A stretch of 64,000 bases of DNA from RUG626 sp051866775 (GCA_051866775.1 JBJDXR010000040.1:1-64000), one strand, 5' to 3'. Shown: positions 33,218 through 42,141, counted from the first letter of the stretch. Made by a program: numbers and translations. Notes: generated by a model from the sequence alone, not told the origin.

Positions 33218-33582
33218 AGATCCCTCCTGAGTTCTTTATTACCTGCGCGCTGGTTTACATAATTATACTATAGAAAAGGCCGTGGGACAACATATTGCGG
33301 CATATTGGCAGTATTTACATAATACTCCGGGCGATAAGATGATTTTTTTGTCTGTAAAGAAGTGTTATAGTGCCAAAATTTGTGGTACAATAGATTCACT
33401 TAGCGAGCGCGGAGAGCGAGCTTAGTGAATGTAGTGCATACCTTAAAATATAATATTAAGTGGTACAATAGATTCGCTTAGCGAGCGCGAAGAGCGAGCT
33501 TAGTGAATCTAGTGTGTTCCTCTGCAAAAAAGTTATACAGTAGGATCTCTCTTGAGCAAATTTAAAGATCGTAGGTGATAAG
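33218..33582 (+). other. Intergenic region between the SLH gene and the chromate transporter pair
   Basis: This 365-nt gap holds two near-identical 54-bp direct repeats (33383-33436 and 33461-33514) and otherwise A/T-rich sequence. No supported open reading frame is present. A weak ribosome binding site (GTAGGTGATAAG) precedes the gene at 33583. Confidence 0.7.
33383..33514 (+). repeat. Two 54-bp direct repeats, each starting with an extended -10-like element
   Basis: The units at 33383-33436 and 33461-33514 differ at 3 of 54 positions and are 78 bp apart. Each begins TGGTACAAT, which fits the TGnTATAAT extended -10 pattern. Each also contains a dyad with ATTCRCT and AGTGAAT arms around AGCGAGCGC-type sequence. 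They may be duplicated promoter or operator units for the chr genes, or a small dispersed repeat. Confidence 0.75.
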
Positions 33583-34119
33583 ATGCTTTTAAAGCTGTTC
33601 CTGACCTTTGCAAAGGTGGGAGTCATGACCTTTGGCGGCGGCTATGCTATGCTGCCCATACTCCAGCGGGAGGTAGTGGAGAAAAACAAGTGGGCCACTG
33701 ATGAGGAGATCGCCGATTACTTTGCCATAGGGCAGTGTACGCCCGGAATAATAGCCGTGAACACCGCTACATTTATCGGTCAGAAGCTGGGAGGAGTTTT
33801 TGGTGGGATAATTGCCACTCTCGGCGTGGTTTTTCCCTCGCTTGTGATAATCACCGCCCTTGCCGGACTTATCACGAATTTTGCACATCTCACATGGGTC
33901 CAGAATGCCTTTGCCGGTATAAGGGTGTGTGTATGCGTACTTATATTCAATTCAGTTTTAAAGCTCTGGAAATCGGCGGTTGTGGACAAATGGGGCATAG
34001 CGATTTTTGTTATCGTGCTGGGCTGCTCGCTGTTCTTTGATATATCTCCTGTCATATTCGTACTCGCCGCGGCAGTCGTTGGCGTGGTTATCAAGACTTT
34101 GGAGGCGAGGGTGAAATGA
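33583..34119 (+). CDS. Chromate transporter, CHR family, first half-size subunit
   Basis: The 178-residue membrane protein shows the CHR signature FAKVGVMTFGGGYAMLPILQREVV and AIGQCTPGIIAVNTATFIGQ. It has about five or six hydrophobic segments. Half-size CHR proteins work in pairs, and the second half is encoded directly after with a 4-nt overlap (ATGA). Full-length members export chromate or act as anion transporters. The true substrate of the short paired type is uncertain. Confidence 0.9.
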   Translation: MLLKLFLTFAKVGVMTFGGGYAMLPILQREVVEKNKWATDEEIADYFAIGQCTPGIIAVNTATFIGQKLGGVFGGIIATLGVVFPSLVIITALAGLITNFAHLTWVQNAFAGIRVCVCVLIFNSVLKLWKSAVVDKWGIAIFVIVLGCSLFFDISPVIFVLAAAVVGVVIKTLEARVK

Positions 34120-34697
34120 TTCTGCTCAGGCTTTTTTACGAGTTTTTTAAGACGGGGCTTTTTTCGATAGGCGGAGGCTTAGCGACGCTGCCGTTCCTGT
34201 ATGACCTGTCGGACAAGACCGGCTGGTTCACCTATGAGCAGCTGGCTGATATGCTGGCGGTTTCTGAATCCACACCAGGCCCTGTAGGTGTAAATATGGC
34301 CACATACGTGGGCTATGTGTGCGGCGGCATACCGGGAGCTGTCATAGCGACCATCGGTCTGATTGCCCCTTCCATAATCGTTATACTTATAATAGCGAAA
34401 TTCCTTCAGAGCTTTGGCGAGAGCAGCCTGGTAAAGTCAATGTTTTACGGACTGCGTCCGGCGTCTGTGGCGCTGATCGTCTCCGCCGGAATATCGGTAG
34501 TGTTGAGTGTCTTTGTGGTGCCGGAGTTTTCTGAGACGCATCTTTTCTCCAATCTGCTGAACTGGAAGGCTGTGGCGCTTGCGGCGGTGCTCATCGTCCT
34601 CACGCGTTTTGTGAAGCAGACAAAGAAGCTGCACCCGATAGTTTTTATAGCGCTTTCAGCTGTGGTGGGAGTAGTGTTCAGGTTCGGGGGCGTGTGA
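34116..34697 (+). CDS. Chromate transporter, CHR family, second half-size subunit
   Basis: The 193-residue protein repeats the family pattern: FFKTGLFSIGGGLATLPFLYDL, then AVSESTPGPVGVNMATYVGY. About six membrane segments follow. It pairs with the first half, with which it is translationally coupled. The two are homologous and probably insert in opposite topology to form the transporter. A terminator lies about 55 nt downstream. Confidence 0.9.
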   Translation: MILLRLFYEFFKTGLFSIGGGLATLPFLYDLSDKTGWFTYEQLADMLAVSESTPGPVGVNMATYVGYVCGGIPGAVIATIGLIAPSIIVILIIAKFLQSFGESSLVKSMFYGLRPASVALIVSAGISVVLSVFVVPEFSETHLFSNLLNWKAVALAAVLIVLTRFVKQTKKLHPIVFIALSAVVGVVFRFGGV

Positions 34698-34750
34698 AAA
34701 GACAAACCGGCTGCGCAGCTTGATTTTTTGAGTAATCGGTATTAAAAAGC

Positions 34751-34788
34751 AAACCCGGCAGGCTTTAAAGCCCGCCGGGTTTTGAGTA
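34751..34788. terminator. Bidirectional terminator between the chr genes and ackA
   Basis: AAACCCGGC pairs with GCCGGGTTT around an inner GGC/GCC and a TTTAAA loop. A/T tracts lie at both ends. It serves the convergent chr and ackA transcripts. Confidence 0.85.
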
Positions 34789-34803
34789 TGTTTTGGATTT
34801 TTA

Positions 34804-35997
34804 TTATTTGCAAAGCTCCGCGGTATCCATTGCGATCATAAGCTCTTCGTTTGTGGGGATTACAAATACCTTGACCTTGGAATCCTCTGCGGATATCTCC
34901 TCAGTTCCGCGGACGGAGTTTCTGGCGGTATCCATCTTAACGCCCATGTACTCAAGGCCGCTGGTGATGCGCATACGCATGGAGGTGTCGTTCTCGCCAA
35001 CTCCGGCGGTAAACACAATGGCGTCAACTCCGCCCATGGCGGCGGCATATGCGCCGATGTATTTCTTTACCTCATACGCAAACTTATCCAACGCCAGCGC
35101 GGCTCGTTCATTGCCGGCTTCCTCAGCTGCAGAGAGATCACGGAAATCAGAGGAAACTCCGGAAAGACCAAGCATACCGGACTTCTTGTTGAGAATGCTC
35201 AGCATGGTTTTGATGTCATAATTATAGATGCCCATCAGGTATTCAAGAATAGTCGGGTCGACATCGCCGGAACGGGTGCCCATAGGGAAGCCTGCGAGAG
35301 GTCCGAGGCCCATGGTGGTGTCCACGACCTTGCCGTCAACTATTGCGGCAAGGGACGAGCCGTTGCCCAGATGGCAGGAGATCACCTTAGTACCCTCGGG
35401 GTTGTTTTCCCTGCCAAGAGCACGCAGCGCCTGTCCGGCTATGTAACGGTGGGAGGTGCCGTGGAAGCCGTAGCGGCGGACGCCATCCTTCTCGTAATAC
35501 TCGTAGGGAATTGCGTAGATATACGCCTTGGGGGGCATTGTCATATGGAAAGCGGTATCGAAAACCGCCACCTGCTTCTTGCCGGGCATGGCCTCCATAC
35601 AGGCCTGAATACCCATCAGATTTGCAGGGTTATGGAGCGGCCCGAAGGGGATGCAGCGCTCGATCGCGGCGATACATTCATCGTCAATTATACAGGACTC
35701 GGTAAACTCCGCACCGCCGTGGAGCACGCGGTGGCCGACGGCGTCAATTTCGTCAACTGAGGAGATGACGCCCTTCTCGGGATCCACCATAATGGCGAGG
35801 ACTGCGGAGATAGCTTCGTTGTGGGTGGGCATGGCGATGTCCTGCTTTACATCGTCGCGGCCGGGGACCTTGTGGGTGAGCTTGCCGTCTATGCCTATGC
35901 GCTCACACAGGCCTTTGGCATAGACTTCTCCGGTCTCTGAATCCATGAACTGGTATTTGAGAGAGGAGCTGCCGGCGTTGATAACAAGAATTTTCAT
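34804..35997 (-). CDS. ackA: Acetate kinase
   Basis: Acetate kinase interconverts acetyl phosphate plus ADP with acetate plus ATP, the main substrate-level ATP step of acetogenic fermentation. The 397 residues carry the N-terminal VINAGSSSLKYQFMD, the second motif RRYGFHGTSHRYIAG, SCHLGNGSSLAAI and VFTAGVGENDTSMR. The length is normal. No phosphotransacetylase gene lies beside it. The divergent neighbour is tmcAL, whose product also uses acetate. Confidence 0.97.
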   Translation of the reverse strand: MKILVINAGSSSLKYQFMDSETGEVYAKGLCERIGIDGKLTHKVPGRDDVKQDIAMPTHNEAISAVLAIMVDPEKGVISSVDEIDAVGHRVLHGGAEFTESCIIDDECIAAIERCIPFGPLHNPANLMGIQACMEAMPGKKQVAVFDTAFHMTMPPKAYIYAIPYEYYEKDGVRRYGFHGTSHRYIAGQALRALGRENNPEGTKVISCHLGNGSSLAAIVDGKVVDTTMGLGPLAGFPMGTRSGDVDPTILEYLMGIYNYDIKTMLSILNKKSGMLGLSGVSSDFRDLSAAEEAGNERAALALDKFAYEVKKYIGAYAAAMGGVDAIVFTAGVGENDTSMRMRITSGLEYMGVKMDTARNSVRGTEEISAEDSKVKVFVIPTNEELMIAMDTAELCK

Positions 35998-36111
35998 TTA
36001 AGAGATCCTTCCCTTGATAAAATATTATTTAATGTATAAAATAACAGATAGAGTTATTCTAATACTTTTTTTTGAATATCTCAATAACTTTTTCGAGGTT
36101 TGAGGCAAAAA

Positions 36112-37308
36112 ATGCGGATTGCAGGGATAATATGTGAATATAACCCGTTTCATACGGGACACGCACTGCATATAGAGAGGACGCGCGCGCTTCTGGGGGA
36201 GGACACTGCCATAGTCTGCGTTATGAGCGGAAACTTCGTCCAGCGGGGGGAGCCTGCGATACTTAGAAAGCATGCAAGAGCCGAGATGGCGGTGCGGTGC
36301 GGAGCCGACCTGGTGCTTGAACTGCCGGTCCCTTGGGCGACGGCTTCTGCCGAGCGCTTCGCACTTGGGGGCGTGTCCATTTTAAACGGGACCGGGATAG
36401 TACGGCATATCGCCTTTGGAAGTGAGTGCGGGGATGTCCAAAAGCTTATGGCTGCGGCGTCCGCGCTGGTATCCGACGAGGCCCACGCCATAGTGAGAAA
36501 GACATTGGAGACGGGCGTATCCTATGCTGCCGCGCGCCAGACGGCGGCTGACAGGCTGCTTGGAGAGGACGCGTGCATACTGAGGCAGCCGAACAATATA
36601 CTGGGAATCGAATATTTAAAGGCCATATCACGCCTTAACGCCGAGATAGAGCCTGTTACCATAGGGCGAATCGCCACAGAGCATGACGGTGCTGCTGCGG
36701 ATGGACTTGCTCCGGCCTCAAAGCTTCGGGAGTTTATCAATTCGGGAGAGAGAATTTCGCAATTTTTACCAAGCGGGGCGATGGAGATCCTTGAGCGCGA
36801 GATCAAGAATGGCCTTGCTCCGGTCACCCTTAGCCCGTTTGAGCAGGCGATCCTATACCGGCTGCGTACCATGAGCGAGGAGGAGTATTCGCGCCTTCCC
36901 GACGGTGGAGAGGGGCTTTGGATGCGCCTTATGCGGTATGGCCGCACTGAGCCGACATACCGGAGGGTATTGGAATGTACAAAAACGAAGCGCTATGCCC
37001 TGTCACGCATACGCCGCATGGTACTGTCAGCGCTATTGGGGATAACGGCTGATATATCGGAGCAGCTTCCCCCGTATATAAGGGTGCTGGCGTTTAACGG
37101 CAGGGGACAGAAGCTGCTGCATGAGATGAAAAGCACCGCGCGGCTGCCTATAATAACAAAACCTGCCGCAGCAAAAGATCTTCCGGAAAAGGCCCGAAAA
37201 ATTTTTGAGATTGAAGCCGGGGCTGGGGACATCTATGCCCTAATGTATCCGGAAGTGCTGTGCCGTGCCGGCGGGCAGGAGTGGACGACCGGGCCTGTAA
37301 TAGTGTAA
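36112..37308 (+). CDS. tmcAL: tRNA(Met) cytidine acetate ligase TmcAL
   Basis: TmcAL makes N4-acetylcytidine at the wobble position of elongator tRNA-Met from acetate and ATP. The 398-residue protein starts with the nucleotidyltransferase motif IICEYNPFHTGHALHIE, containing the HxGH signature. It has FVQRGEPAILRKHARAEMAV, LELPVPWATASAERFA and the KLREFIN region typical of the family. ATG 36112 follows TTTGAGG by 6 nt and is preferred to an upstream TTG at 36100. It is divergent from ackA. The co-location with acetate metabolism is suggestive but may be coincidence. Confidence 0.92.
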   Translation: MRIAGIICEYNPFHTGHALHIERTRALLGEDTAIVCVMSGNFVQRGEPAILRKHARAEMAVRCGADLVLELPVPWATASAERFALGGVSILNGTGIVRHIAFGSECGDVQKLMAAASALVSDEAHAIVRKTLETGVSYAAARQTAADRLLGEDACILRQPNNILGIEYLKAISRLNAEIEPVTIGRIATEHDGAAADGLAPASKLREFINSGERISQFLPSGAMEILEREIKNGLAPVTLSPFEQAILYRLRTMSEEEYSRLPDGGEGLWMRLMRYGRTEPTYRRVLECTKTKRYALSRIRRMVLSALLGITADISEQLPPYIRVLAFNGRGQKLLHEMKSTARLPIITKPAAAKDLPEKARKIFEIEAGAGDIYALMYPEVLCRAGGQEWTTGPVIV

Positions 37309-37313
37309 AGAAC

Positions 37314-37350
37314 ACCACGGGGGCTGTCTTAAGTCCCCGTGGTTATTTTT
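37314..37350. terminator. Terminator after tmcAL
   Basis: ACCACGGGG (37314-37322) pairs with CCCCGTGGT (37335-37343), followed by TATTTTT. It also lies downstream of the convergent wecB gene. Confidence 0.85.
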
Positions 37351-37373
37351 CCTGTCTCAATTATTTTTCCTGT

Positions 37374-38480
37374 TTAAATATTTGTCTTGCCCTTTAGGAG
37401 AATGTCCGCTATCCGCTTAGAGGCAAGTCCATCGCCATAGGGGTTTTGCGCACGGCTCATTTCATCATATCGGGCCTCGTCGGTGAGCAGCGCTTTAAAT
37501 TCCGAGTAGACGTTCTCCTCGCTGGTGCCTATAACGCGCAGGGTGCCGGCCTCAACGCCCTCCGGACGCTCGGTGACATCCCGCAGAACGAGCACGGGCT
37601 TTCCAAGAGAGGGGGCCTCCTCCTGTATACCTCCGGAATCGGTGAGTATCATGTAGGAGCGGGCGAGAAAATTGTGGAAGGTCATGACGTCAAGCGGCTC
37701 GATTATGCGGATATTGCCGCAGCCGGTAAGCTCGTCCTCCGCGGCAAGCCGCACTAATGGGTTTAGATGTATAGGATACAGCACCTTCACATCCGGAAAT
37801 TCCTCAACAACGCGCCGGACCGCCCGGAAGATATTATGGAGAGGCTCGCCCCAGTTCTCACGGCGGTGGGCGGTGAGTATCACAAGCCTCGATCCCTGCG
37901 CCCAGCTGAGATCTGGGTGTTCAAAGTCATTGACAACGGTGGTGCCGAGAGCGTCGATAGCTGTGTTACCGGTGACAAATATGCTCTCAGGCCTCTTACC
38001 CTCGCGAAGCAGGTTGTTTCGTGAAAGCTCCGTCGGCGCGAAATTGTAATCGGCTATGGAGCCGACGGCCTGACGGTTGAATTCCTCGGGGTATGGGGAG
38101 TGAACATCGTATGTACGAAGTCCGGCCTCCACGTGTCCGACGGGGATACCCATGTAGAAGCACGCCAGAGCGGAGGCAAAGGTGGTGGAGGTGTCGCCAT
38201 GGACAAGGACAACATCCGGCTTTGCCTCGTCAAGTACGCGCTGCATCCCTGAGAGGACCCGCTCAGTAACGTCAAAAAGAGTCTGGCCCGGATGCATGAC
38301 AGCCAGATCGTAATCGGGCCTTACATTAAATGCATCCAACACCTGCTGAAGCATCTCCTTGTGCTGCCCCGTGACGCAGACGATGGTCTTGGCGCCGCGG
38401 CGGCTTTTAAGCTCTTTTACAAGGGGACACATTTTGATTGCTTCCGGCCTTGTACCAAAAACGAGCATAATTTTTTTCAT
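37374..38480 (-). CDS. wecB: UDP-N-acetylglucosamine 2-epimerase (non-hydrolysing)
   Basis: The enzyme makes UDP-ManNAc from UDP-GlcNAc for cell wall polymers. The 368-residue protein has the N-terminal MLVFGTRPEAIKMCPLV, then VHGDTSTTFASALACFYMGIPVGHVEAGLRT, ILTAHRRENWGEP and LTDSGGIQEEAPSLGKPVLVLRDVTERPE. All are hallmark substrate-binding segments. ATG 38480 follows AAAGGTG. A GTG at 38489 would add three residues but overlaps the ribosome binding site. ManNAc is consistent with the pyruvylated wall polymer that SLH domains bind, although no such genes are in the window. Confidence 0.95.
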   Translation of the reverse strand: MKKIMLVFGTRPEAIKMCPLVKELKSRRGAKTIVCVTGQHKEMLQQVLDAFNVRPDYDLAVMHPGQTLFDVTERVLSGMQRVLDEAKPDVVLVHGDTSTTFASALACFYMGIPVGHVEAGLRTYDVHSPYPEEFNRQAVGSIADYNFAPTELSRNNLLREGKRPESIFVTGNTAIDALGTTVVNDFEHPDLSWAQGSRLVILTAHRRENWGEPLHNIFRAVRRVVEEFPDVKVLYPIHLNPLVRLAAEDELTGCGNIRIIEPLDVMTFHNFLARSYMILTDSGGIQEEAPSLGKPVLVLRDVTERPEGVEAGTLRVIGTSEENVYSEFKALLTDEARYDEMSRAQNPYGDGLASKRIADILLKGKTNI

Positions 38481-38656
38481 CAGATTCACCTTTCAGATTC
38501 GTAGTAGAGAAAACCCGGTTGATCCCTTACGGCTGTTTTCGTCTGCCATATCTATATTGTACCATCTGGAGCCGCCAATTACAAGAATAACGGCGGACGT
38601 ATTTACGTCCGCCGCAGCCTGAAGGAAAGGCTTCATGATTTACATCTGACGCTTGA

Positions 38657-38929
38657 TCAGTGGATAATAGCTGTAAGCAGCCACAGGATTCCTGTCATCC
38701 CAGCGCCGATAAGAGTATAAACCGGAGCAGGAAGCCTAAGCCCGCGGCGTTTGCCGCTGCTGCTCTTTACGTAGCTCATGGCGGCGTCCTGAGCCTGACG
38801 CAGTATTTCCTCATTGGTGACGCCGGGGTGCTTCGCGGCGTCCTCCTTAACTATAAAAATTGCCTCATCAAATACGTGCGGGTCGGGGGATTTGACGACC
38901 ACTACACGGCGTGTAATACCTTTGACCAT
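38657..38929 (-). CDS. Small protein with C-terminal membrane helix, function unknown (90 aa)
   Basis: I do not recognise the family. The N-terminal 60 residues (MVKGITRRVVVVKSPDPHVFDEAIFIV, positions 1-27, and on) are soluble and mixed alpha/beta. Residues about 70-88 form one hydrophobic segment (APVYTLIGAGMTGILWLLTA), so it would be tail-anchored. It starts at ATG 38929 with AGGTG 6 nt upstream. It stands alone between wecB and spoIIE on the same strand, with its own gap on each side. Coding is supported by the ribosome binding site and regular codon use. Confidence 0.65.
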   Translation of the reverse strand: MVKGITRRVVVVKSPDPHVFDEAIFIVKEDAAKHPGVTNEEILRQAQDAAMSYVKSSSGKRRGLRLPAPVYTLIGAGMTGILWLLTAIIH

Positions 38930-39008
38930 TGCCATCACCTCTGAAAACCATATGCTTCCAGTGTTCCCAGTTTAGCACAGGTATATGCGCGCAAGGTTAA
39001 AAATCAGC

Positions 39009-41327
39009 TCACGCACGCTCATCGGTCCTGACGGCAAGGACGGTCATGTCATCCGAGCAGCCTGAATTTATTACTGCGGCCTCCAGTATCTTTCTTGAAA
39101 GCTCCTTGGGATCGCTGCCCTCATACTTGGCTATAAGCTCCTTGAGCCATTTGTCGCTGCCGCCTGCTATGACGCCGTCGGATATCATTATTGCGAAAGC
39201 TCCGGGCATGAGCTTGAGCTTGACGTATACGTTTTTCATGGAGGTAACGCCCGGAATAAGGCCGGCGGGGAAGGTACCGCAGTTTACACGCCTTACGGTT
39301 GAGTCCTTCTTGAGATATGACGGAGCCGCTCCGAACTTAAATATTTTTGATTCACCTGTGAACATATTGAGACACAGCATATCAACAGTGGCGCTCTCAA
39401 GTTCTGTGTCGTTTTTTAGCAGCATCAGGTCGGACAGTATGCGAAGCGTAAGCTCCGGCGCGACGCCGGCTTTTAGGAAGCGTTCCAATATTCCCGTGGT
39501 GTCCGCGCTCATCCGCGCGGCCTCTGCGCCGCTGCCCATGCCGTCGGACAGCAGAACATAGAGATACCCCTCATCCGTGCGGAAATATACGCCCCTGTCG
39601 CCGCTTATAGTCTCGCCGTTCTTTTTTAAGGAGGCGACGCCGATAGCTGCTGCAAGAGGCTCCGCCTCCAGCAGCACCAGCCTGTCAGGCTCTATGTGGC
39701 CGTCGGGAGTGCACAGCCTGGTGCCGAGAACGGCCGAGAGTTTATTTAGATATTCGCTGTCTTTCCTGAGAATATAGAGGCTGCTGCTGCGGATCTCGGC
39801 GCGCAGACGGCCTCCCCGTACCCTGAATATAGCCGTGGAGGCGTCAATGTTCAGTCCCCGAAGATACTTTTGGAGCTTGCGCTCCAGCGACGGCTCGACG
39901 GTTATCTCACTGCCAAGCTCCTCAGACAGACTATGAAGCACGGAGGCGATGTCATAATACTGGTTGTAAGCCGCGCCGCGGCTCTCTTTTAAGCGCTGCC
40001 TGTACTGCCTGCGGCAGAGAAAGGTCCGGGTCTCAGAGTTTATTGCGTTTATAAGCTCGTCGATCCGCAGGCAGCTGTCTGAAAAGCGCGAGGGGAGGTC
40101 CCCCTTTGATACAGAACCGTTTTTTAACAGCATGGGAGTTATGTTGTTCATGATGTCCACAGTATCAACATACTCCTTCTGCCAGCATTTTGCAGAATTT
40201 GGGCATGAGCGGCAGACTTGCTCTGAGGCGCGGTCAAATACGTATGATATGTTTTCCGACTGATCCTCACCGCAGGCGCTGCGCACCGCGTCAAAAAGGC
40301 TTTTGAAGGCCTCGGATGTAAGCTCTACCCGGTCACGGGTGTACTCCCGTGCCTTTAGAAAGCCGTATCCCGATGCCTCGGAAGGCAGCATGGCACCTAT
40401 ACGTGCAAGCAGCGAGTCAGGCAGGAGCATGAAAATAACGGACGCCGCAAAGGTCTCGTACAGTGCCGGCAGCATGGCGCAGTATTCCCAGGTCCATAAA
40501 ACGGAGATTGTGCTTCCGGCGATAAAGGACAGTAAAAAGAGCAGACGGCCGTTTTTTGAAAAGACGCCGGATATCATGGCTGTAAAGGTATAGGACATGG
40601 TGAAAAATGGCGCTGCACCGCAGCTGAGATCCATGGCCGCGCCGATCGCAGCCGCGCAGGAGCAGCCGAGACCCATTCCGCCACGGAAGACGGAGAACAT
40701 AACAACTATTACCGCTGCACAGCGGCCTATGGATAACACGCCGAAAAGGTTCAGCGTACTTACGGACATAAGAAGTGTAGCTAACAGAATAACCGAGCTT
40801 ACACCGTGGCAGGTCCTGTCAAACCGGCCTGAGGTGCTTGTCCATGGAGAGAGCGCCACATTATAAAAATATGCGCATCCACCGGAGAGAAAGGTCTCTA
40901 CCACATAGAGAACGGTGGCCTGAAGCTGCCAGCCGCTGTCAAACGCGTAAACCACACCAATACAGGCCATTGATACGAAGGCGGTAAACGGTGGAAAGAG
41001 CTTGAGCCTCCCTGCCGGAGTATTCCTGAATATCCTAAGGGCGGCACGTATTAAAAGACAGGCGGCTATGTACTTGACTGACAGCAGCATATTCCCGATG
41101 GTGAGGCTCCCAGCTATTGCCCCTACAAGGGTGATTATTCCTGCCGCTCCGCCGGGGGCCGCTGCAACAAATGCCGTGCCGAACGGCGCAAAGTCTGAAA
41201 ATATTCTTGCCCGCGCAAGTAAGAAGGCCATTATAAACCTCATTGAATACTCTACCGGTATGTATGTGTCGAGCTTTTTAAGCCTCTCGGTTATCCCCGT
41301 TGCAGGGGCGGTCTGTTTTCCTGTCAC
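39009..41327 (-). CDS. spoIIE: Stage II sporulation protein E (serine phosphatase)
   Basis: SpoIIE dephosphorylates SpoIIAA and activates sigma F in the forespore, and in Bacillus it associates with the FtsZ ring. The N-terminal 310 residues hold about ten membrane segments. A middle region with a CRSCPNSAKCW Cys motif (about 380-395) follows. The C-terminal PP2C domain spans about 555-770, with VLLSDGMGSGAEAARMSA, LMLLKNDTELESATVDM and FAIMISDGVIAGG, which hold the metal-binding aspartates. Length and order match SpoIIE. The start is a GTG at 41327. Its presence indicates an endospore-forming lineage. Confidence 0.94.
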   Translation of the reverse strand: MTGKQTAPATGITERLKKLDTYIPVEYSMRFIMAFLLARARIFSDFAPFGTAFVAAAPGGAAGIITLVGAIAGSLTIGNMLLSVKYIAACLLIRAALRIFRNTPAGRLKLFPPFTAFVSMACIGVVYAFDSGWQLQATVLYVVETFLSGGCAYFYNVALSPWTSTSGRFDRTCHGVSSVILLATLLMSVSTLNLFGVLSIGRCAAVIVVMFSVFRGGMGLGCSCAAAIGAAMDLSCGAAPFFTMSYTFTAMISGVFSKNGRLLFLLSFIAGSTISVLWTWEYCAMLPALYETFAASVIFMLLPDSLLARIGAMLPSEASGYGFLKAREYTRDRVELTSEAFKSLFDAVRSACGEDQSENISYVFDRASEQVCRSCPNSAKCWQKEYVDTVDIMNNITPMLLKNGSVSKGDLPSRFSDSCLRIDELINAINSETRTFLCRRQYRQRLKESRGAAYNQYYDIASVLHSLSEELGSEITVEPSLERKLQKYLRGLNIDASTAIFRVRGGRLRAEIRSSSLYILRKDSEYLNKLSAVLGTRLCTPDGHIEPDRLVLLEAEPLAAAIGVASLKKNGETISGDRGVYFRTDEGYLYVLLSDGMGSGAEAARMSADTTGILERFLKAGVAPELTLRILSDLMLLKNDTELESATVDMLCLNMFTGESKIFKFGAAPSYLKKDSTVRRVNCGTFPAGLIPGVTSMKNVYVKLKLMPGAFAIMISDGVIAGGSDKWLKELIAKYEGSDPKELSRKILEAAVINSGCSDDMTVLAVRTDERA

Positions 41328-41434
41328 GTCAAACGTCCTTTCGTATCTTTGTGATACGACGATTTTAAATCCCTGGGTACAAAAAAAGCGTCATAATGGG
41401 GCGGCACCGCAAAATTTCTGGACTAAAGGAGCGG

Positions 41435-41463
41435 TTGACAATTTGGGGAATATAAGGTAAATT
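41435..41463 (+). promoter_or_regulatory. Promoter of the VOC gene
   Basis: A perfect TTGACA (41435-41440) is followed at 17 bp by TAAATT (41458-41463), giving a start near 41470 and a 26-nt leader. A spacer-10 TATAAG (41451-41456) is too close to be used. Confidence 0.65.
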
Positions 41464-41495
41464 CGTTTATGAGAAAACAAATTGGAGGTTTAGGT

Positions 41496-41864
41496 ATGTT
41501 TAAGTTTGTTCATTGCAATATTAATGTCGTCGACATTGACCGCTCTATAAAATTTTATGAGGAGGCGCTGGGGCTAAGAGAGCTTCGCAGGAAGGAAGCA
41601 GGCGACGGCAGTTTTACTCTGGTGTTCATGGGAGACGGTGTTACAGCATTTGAAATCGAGCTTACCTGTATCCACGGCCGCGCTGAGCCGTATGACCTGG
41701 GCGAGAACGAGAGCCATCTGGCATTTAAAACATCTGATATCGGCGCCGCACACAAAAAGCATGAGGACATGGGCTGCATCTGCTTTGAGAATACGGCGAT
41801 GGGTGTATATTTCATACACGACCCTGATGACTATTGGATAGAAATAATTCCCGAGAAGAAATGA
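41496..41864 (+). CDS. VOC superfamily (glyoxalase I-like) protein
   Basis: The 122-residue protein is a vicinal-oxygen-chelate fold with two beta-alpha-beta-beta-beta units. It begins FVHCNINVVDIDRSIKFYEEALGL (positions 3-26) and ends VYFIHDPDDYWIEIIPEK, typical of lactoylglutathione lyase-like enzymes. His and Glu metal ligands are present (His6, Glu54 or nearby, His near 78 and Glu near 118). A methylglyoxal-type lyase or another metal-dependent lyase is possible, and the substrate is unknown. ATG 41496 follows TTGGAGG. The retron starts 80 bp downstream on the same strand without an intervening terminator. Confidence 0.88.
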   Translation: MFKFVHCNINVVDIDRSIKFYEEALGLRELRRKEAGDGSFTLVFMGDGVTAFEIELTCIHGRAEPYDLGENESHLAFKTSDIGAAHKKHEDMGCICFENTAMGVYFIHDPDDYWIEIIPEKK

Positions 41865-41932
41865 AACGAGCGGACCTGCCGGTTGGAAATCTTAAAAAAT
41901 CTGTGAATGCCATGCAAATCCCGGGGCGGCGG

Positions 41933-41941
41933 TGATACAAT
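41933..41941 (+). promoter_or_regulatory. Extended -10 promoter element of the retron
   Basis: TGATACAAT fits the extended -10 pattern TGnTATAAT with one mismatch. The start predicted 6-7 nt downstream, near 41948, coincides with the first base of the a1 repeat, as expected if the transcript begins at the retron RNA. The -35 region (TGCAAA at 41913-41918) is weak. Confidence 0.6.
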
Positions 41942-41947
41942 AACACC

Positions 41948-42117
41948 GTGAAATAGTAGTGACAGCCCTTTGGCACCGTCGGCGAGTCGCCGCCGGTTCA
42001 CGCTTTGCCCACACAGATTCGCAGGCTCAGTGAATCCGCTTGCTGTATTAATAAGCAAATTGCATTTGCTTATTAATACAGCTGCGCAGATTTACGTGCA
42101 CATTTGTACTATTTCAC
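41948..42117 (+). ncRNA. Retron msr-msd RNA
   Basis: An 11-nt inverted repeat, GTGAAATAGTA (a1, 41948-41958) and TACTATTTCAC (a2, 42107-42117), brackets 148 nt. This is the a1/a2 duplex from which retron RTs prime. The first unpaired base after a1 is G41959, the expected branching guanosine. msr hairpin 1 is 41975-41997 (nine pairs with one mismatch), and hairpin 2 is 42016-42036 (seven pairs with one G-T). The msd stem follows at 42042-42082. Reverse transcription from the base before a2 (42106) toward about 42030 would give msDNA of roughly 75-80 nt. The RT gene follows 24 nt after a2. The architecture is complete, but branching and DNA ends are unproven. Confidence 0.85.
42042..42082 (+). 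repeat. Perfect 19-bp msd hairpin
   Basis: GCTGTATTAATAAGCAAAT (42042-42060) is exactly complementary to 42064-42082, with a 3-nt loop (TGC). It is A/T rich in an otherwise GC-rich stretch. It would form the long stem of the single-stranded msDNA. Confidence 0.9.
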
Positions 42118-42141
42118 TATCAGCCGGAACGGAGGGGCCAG

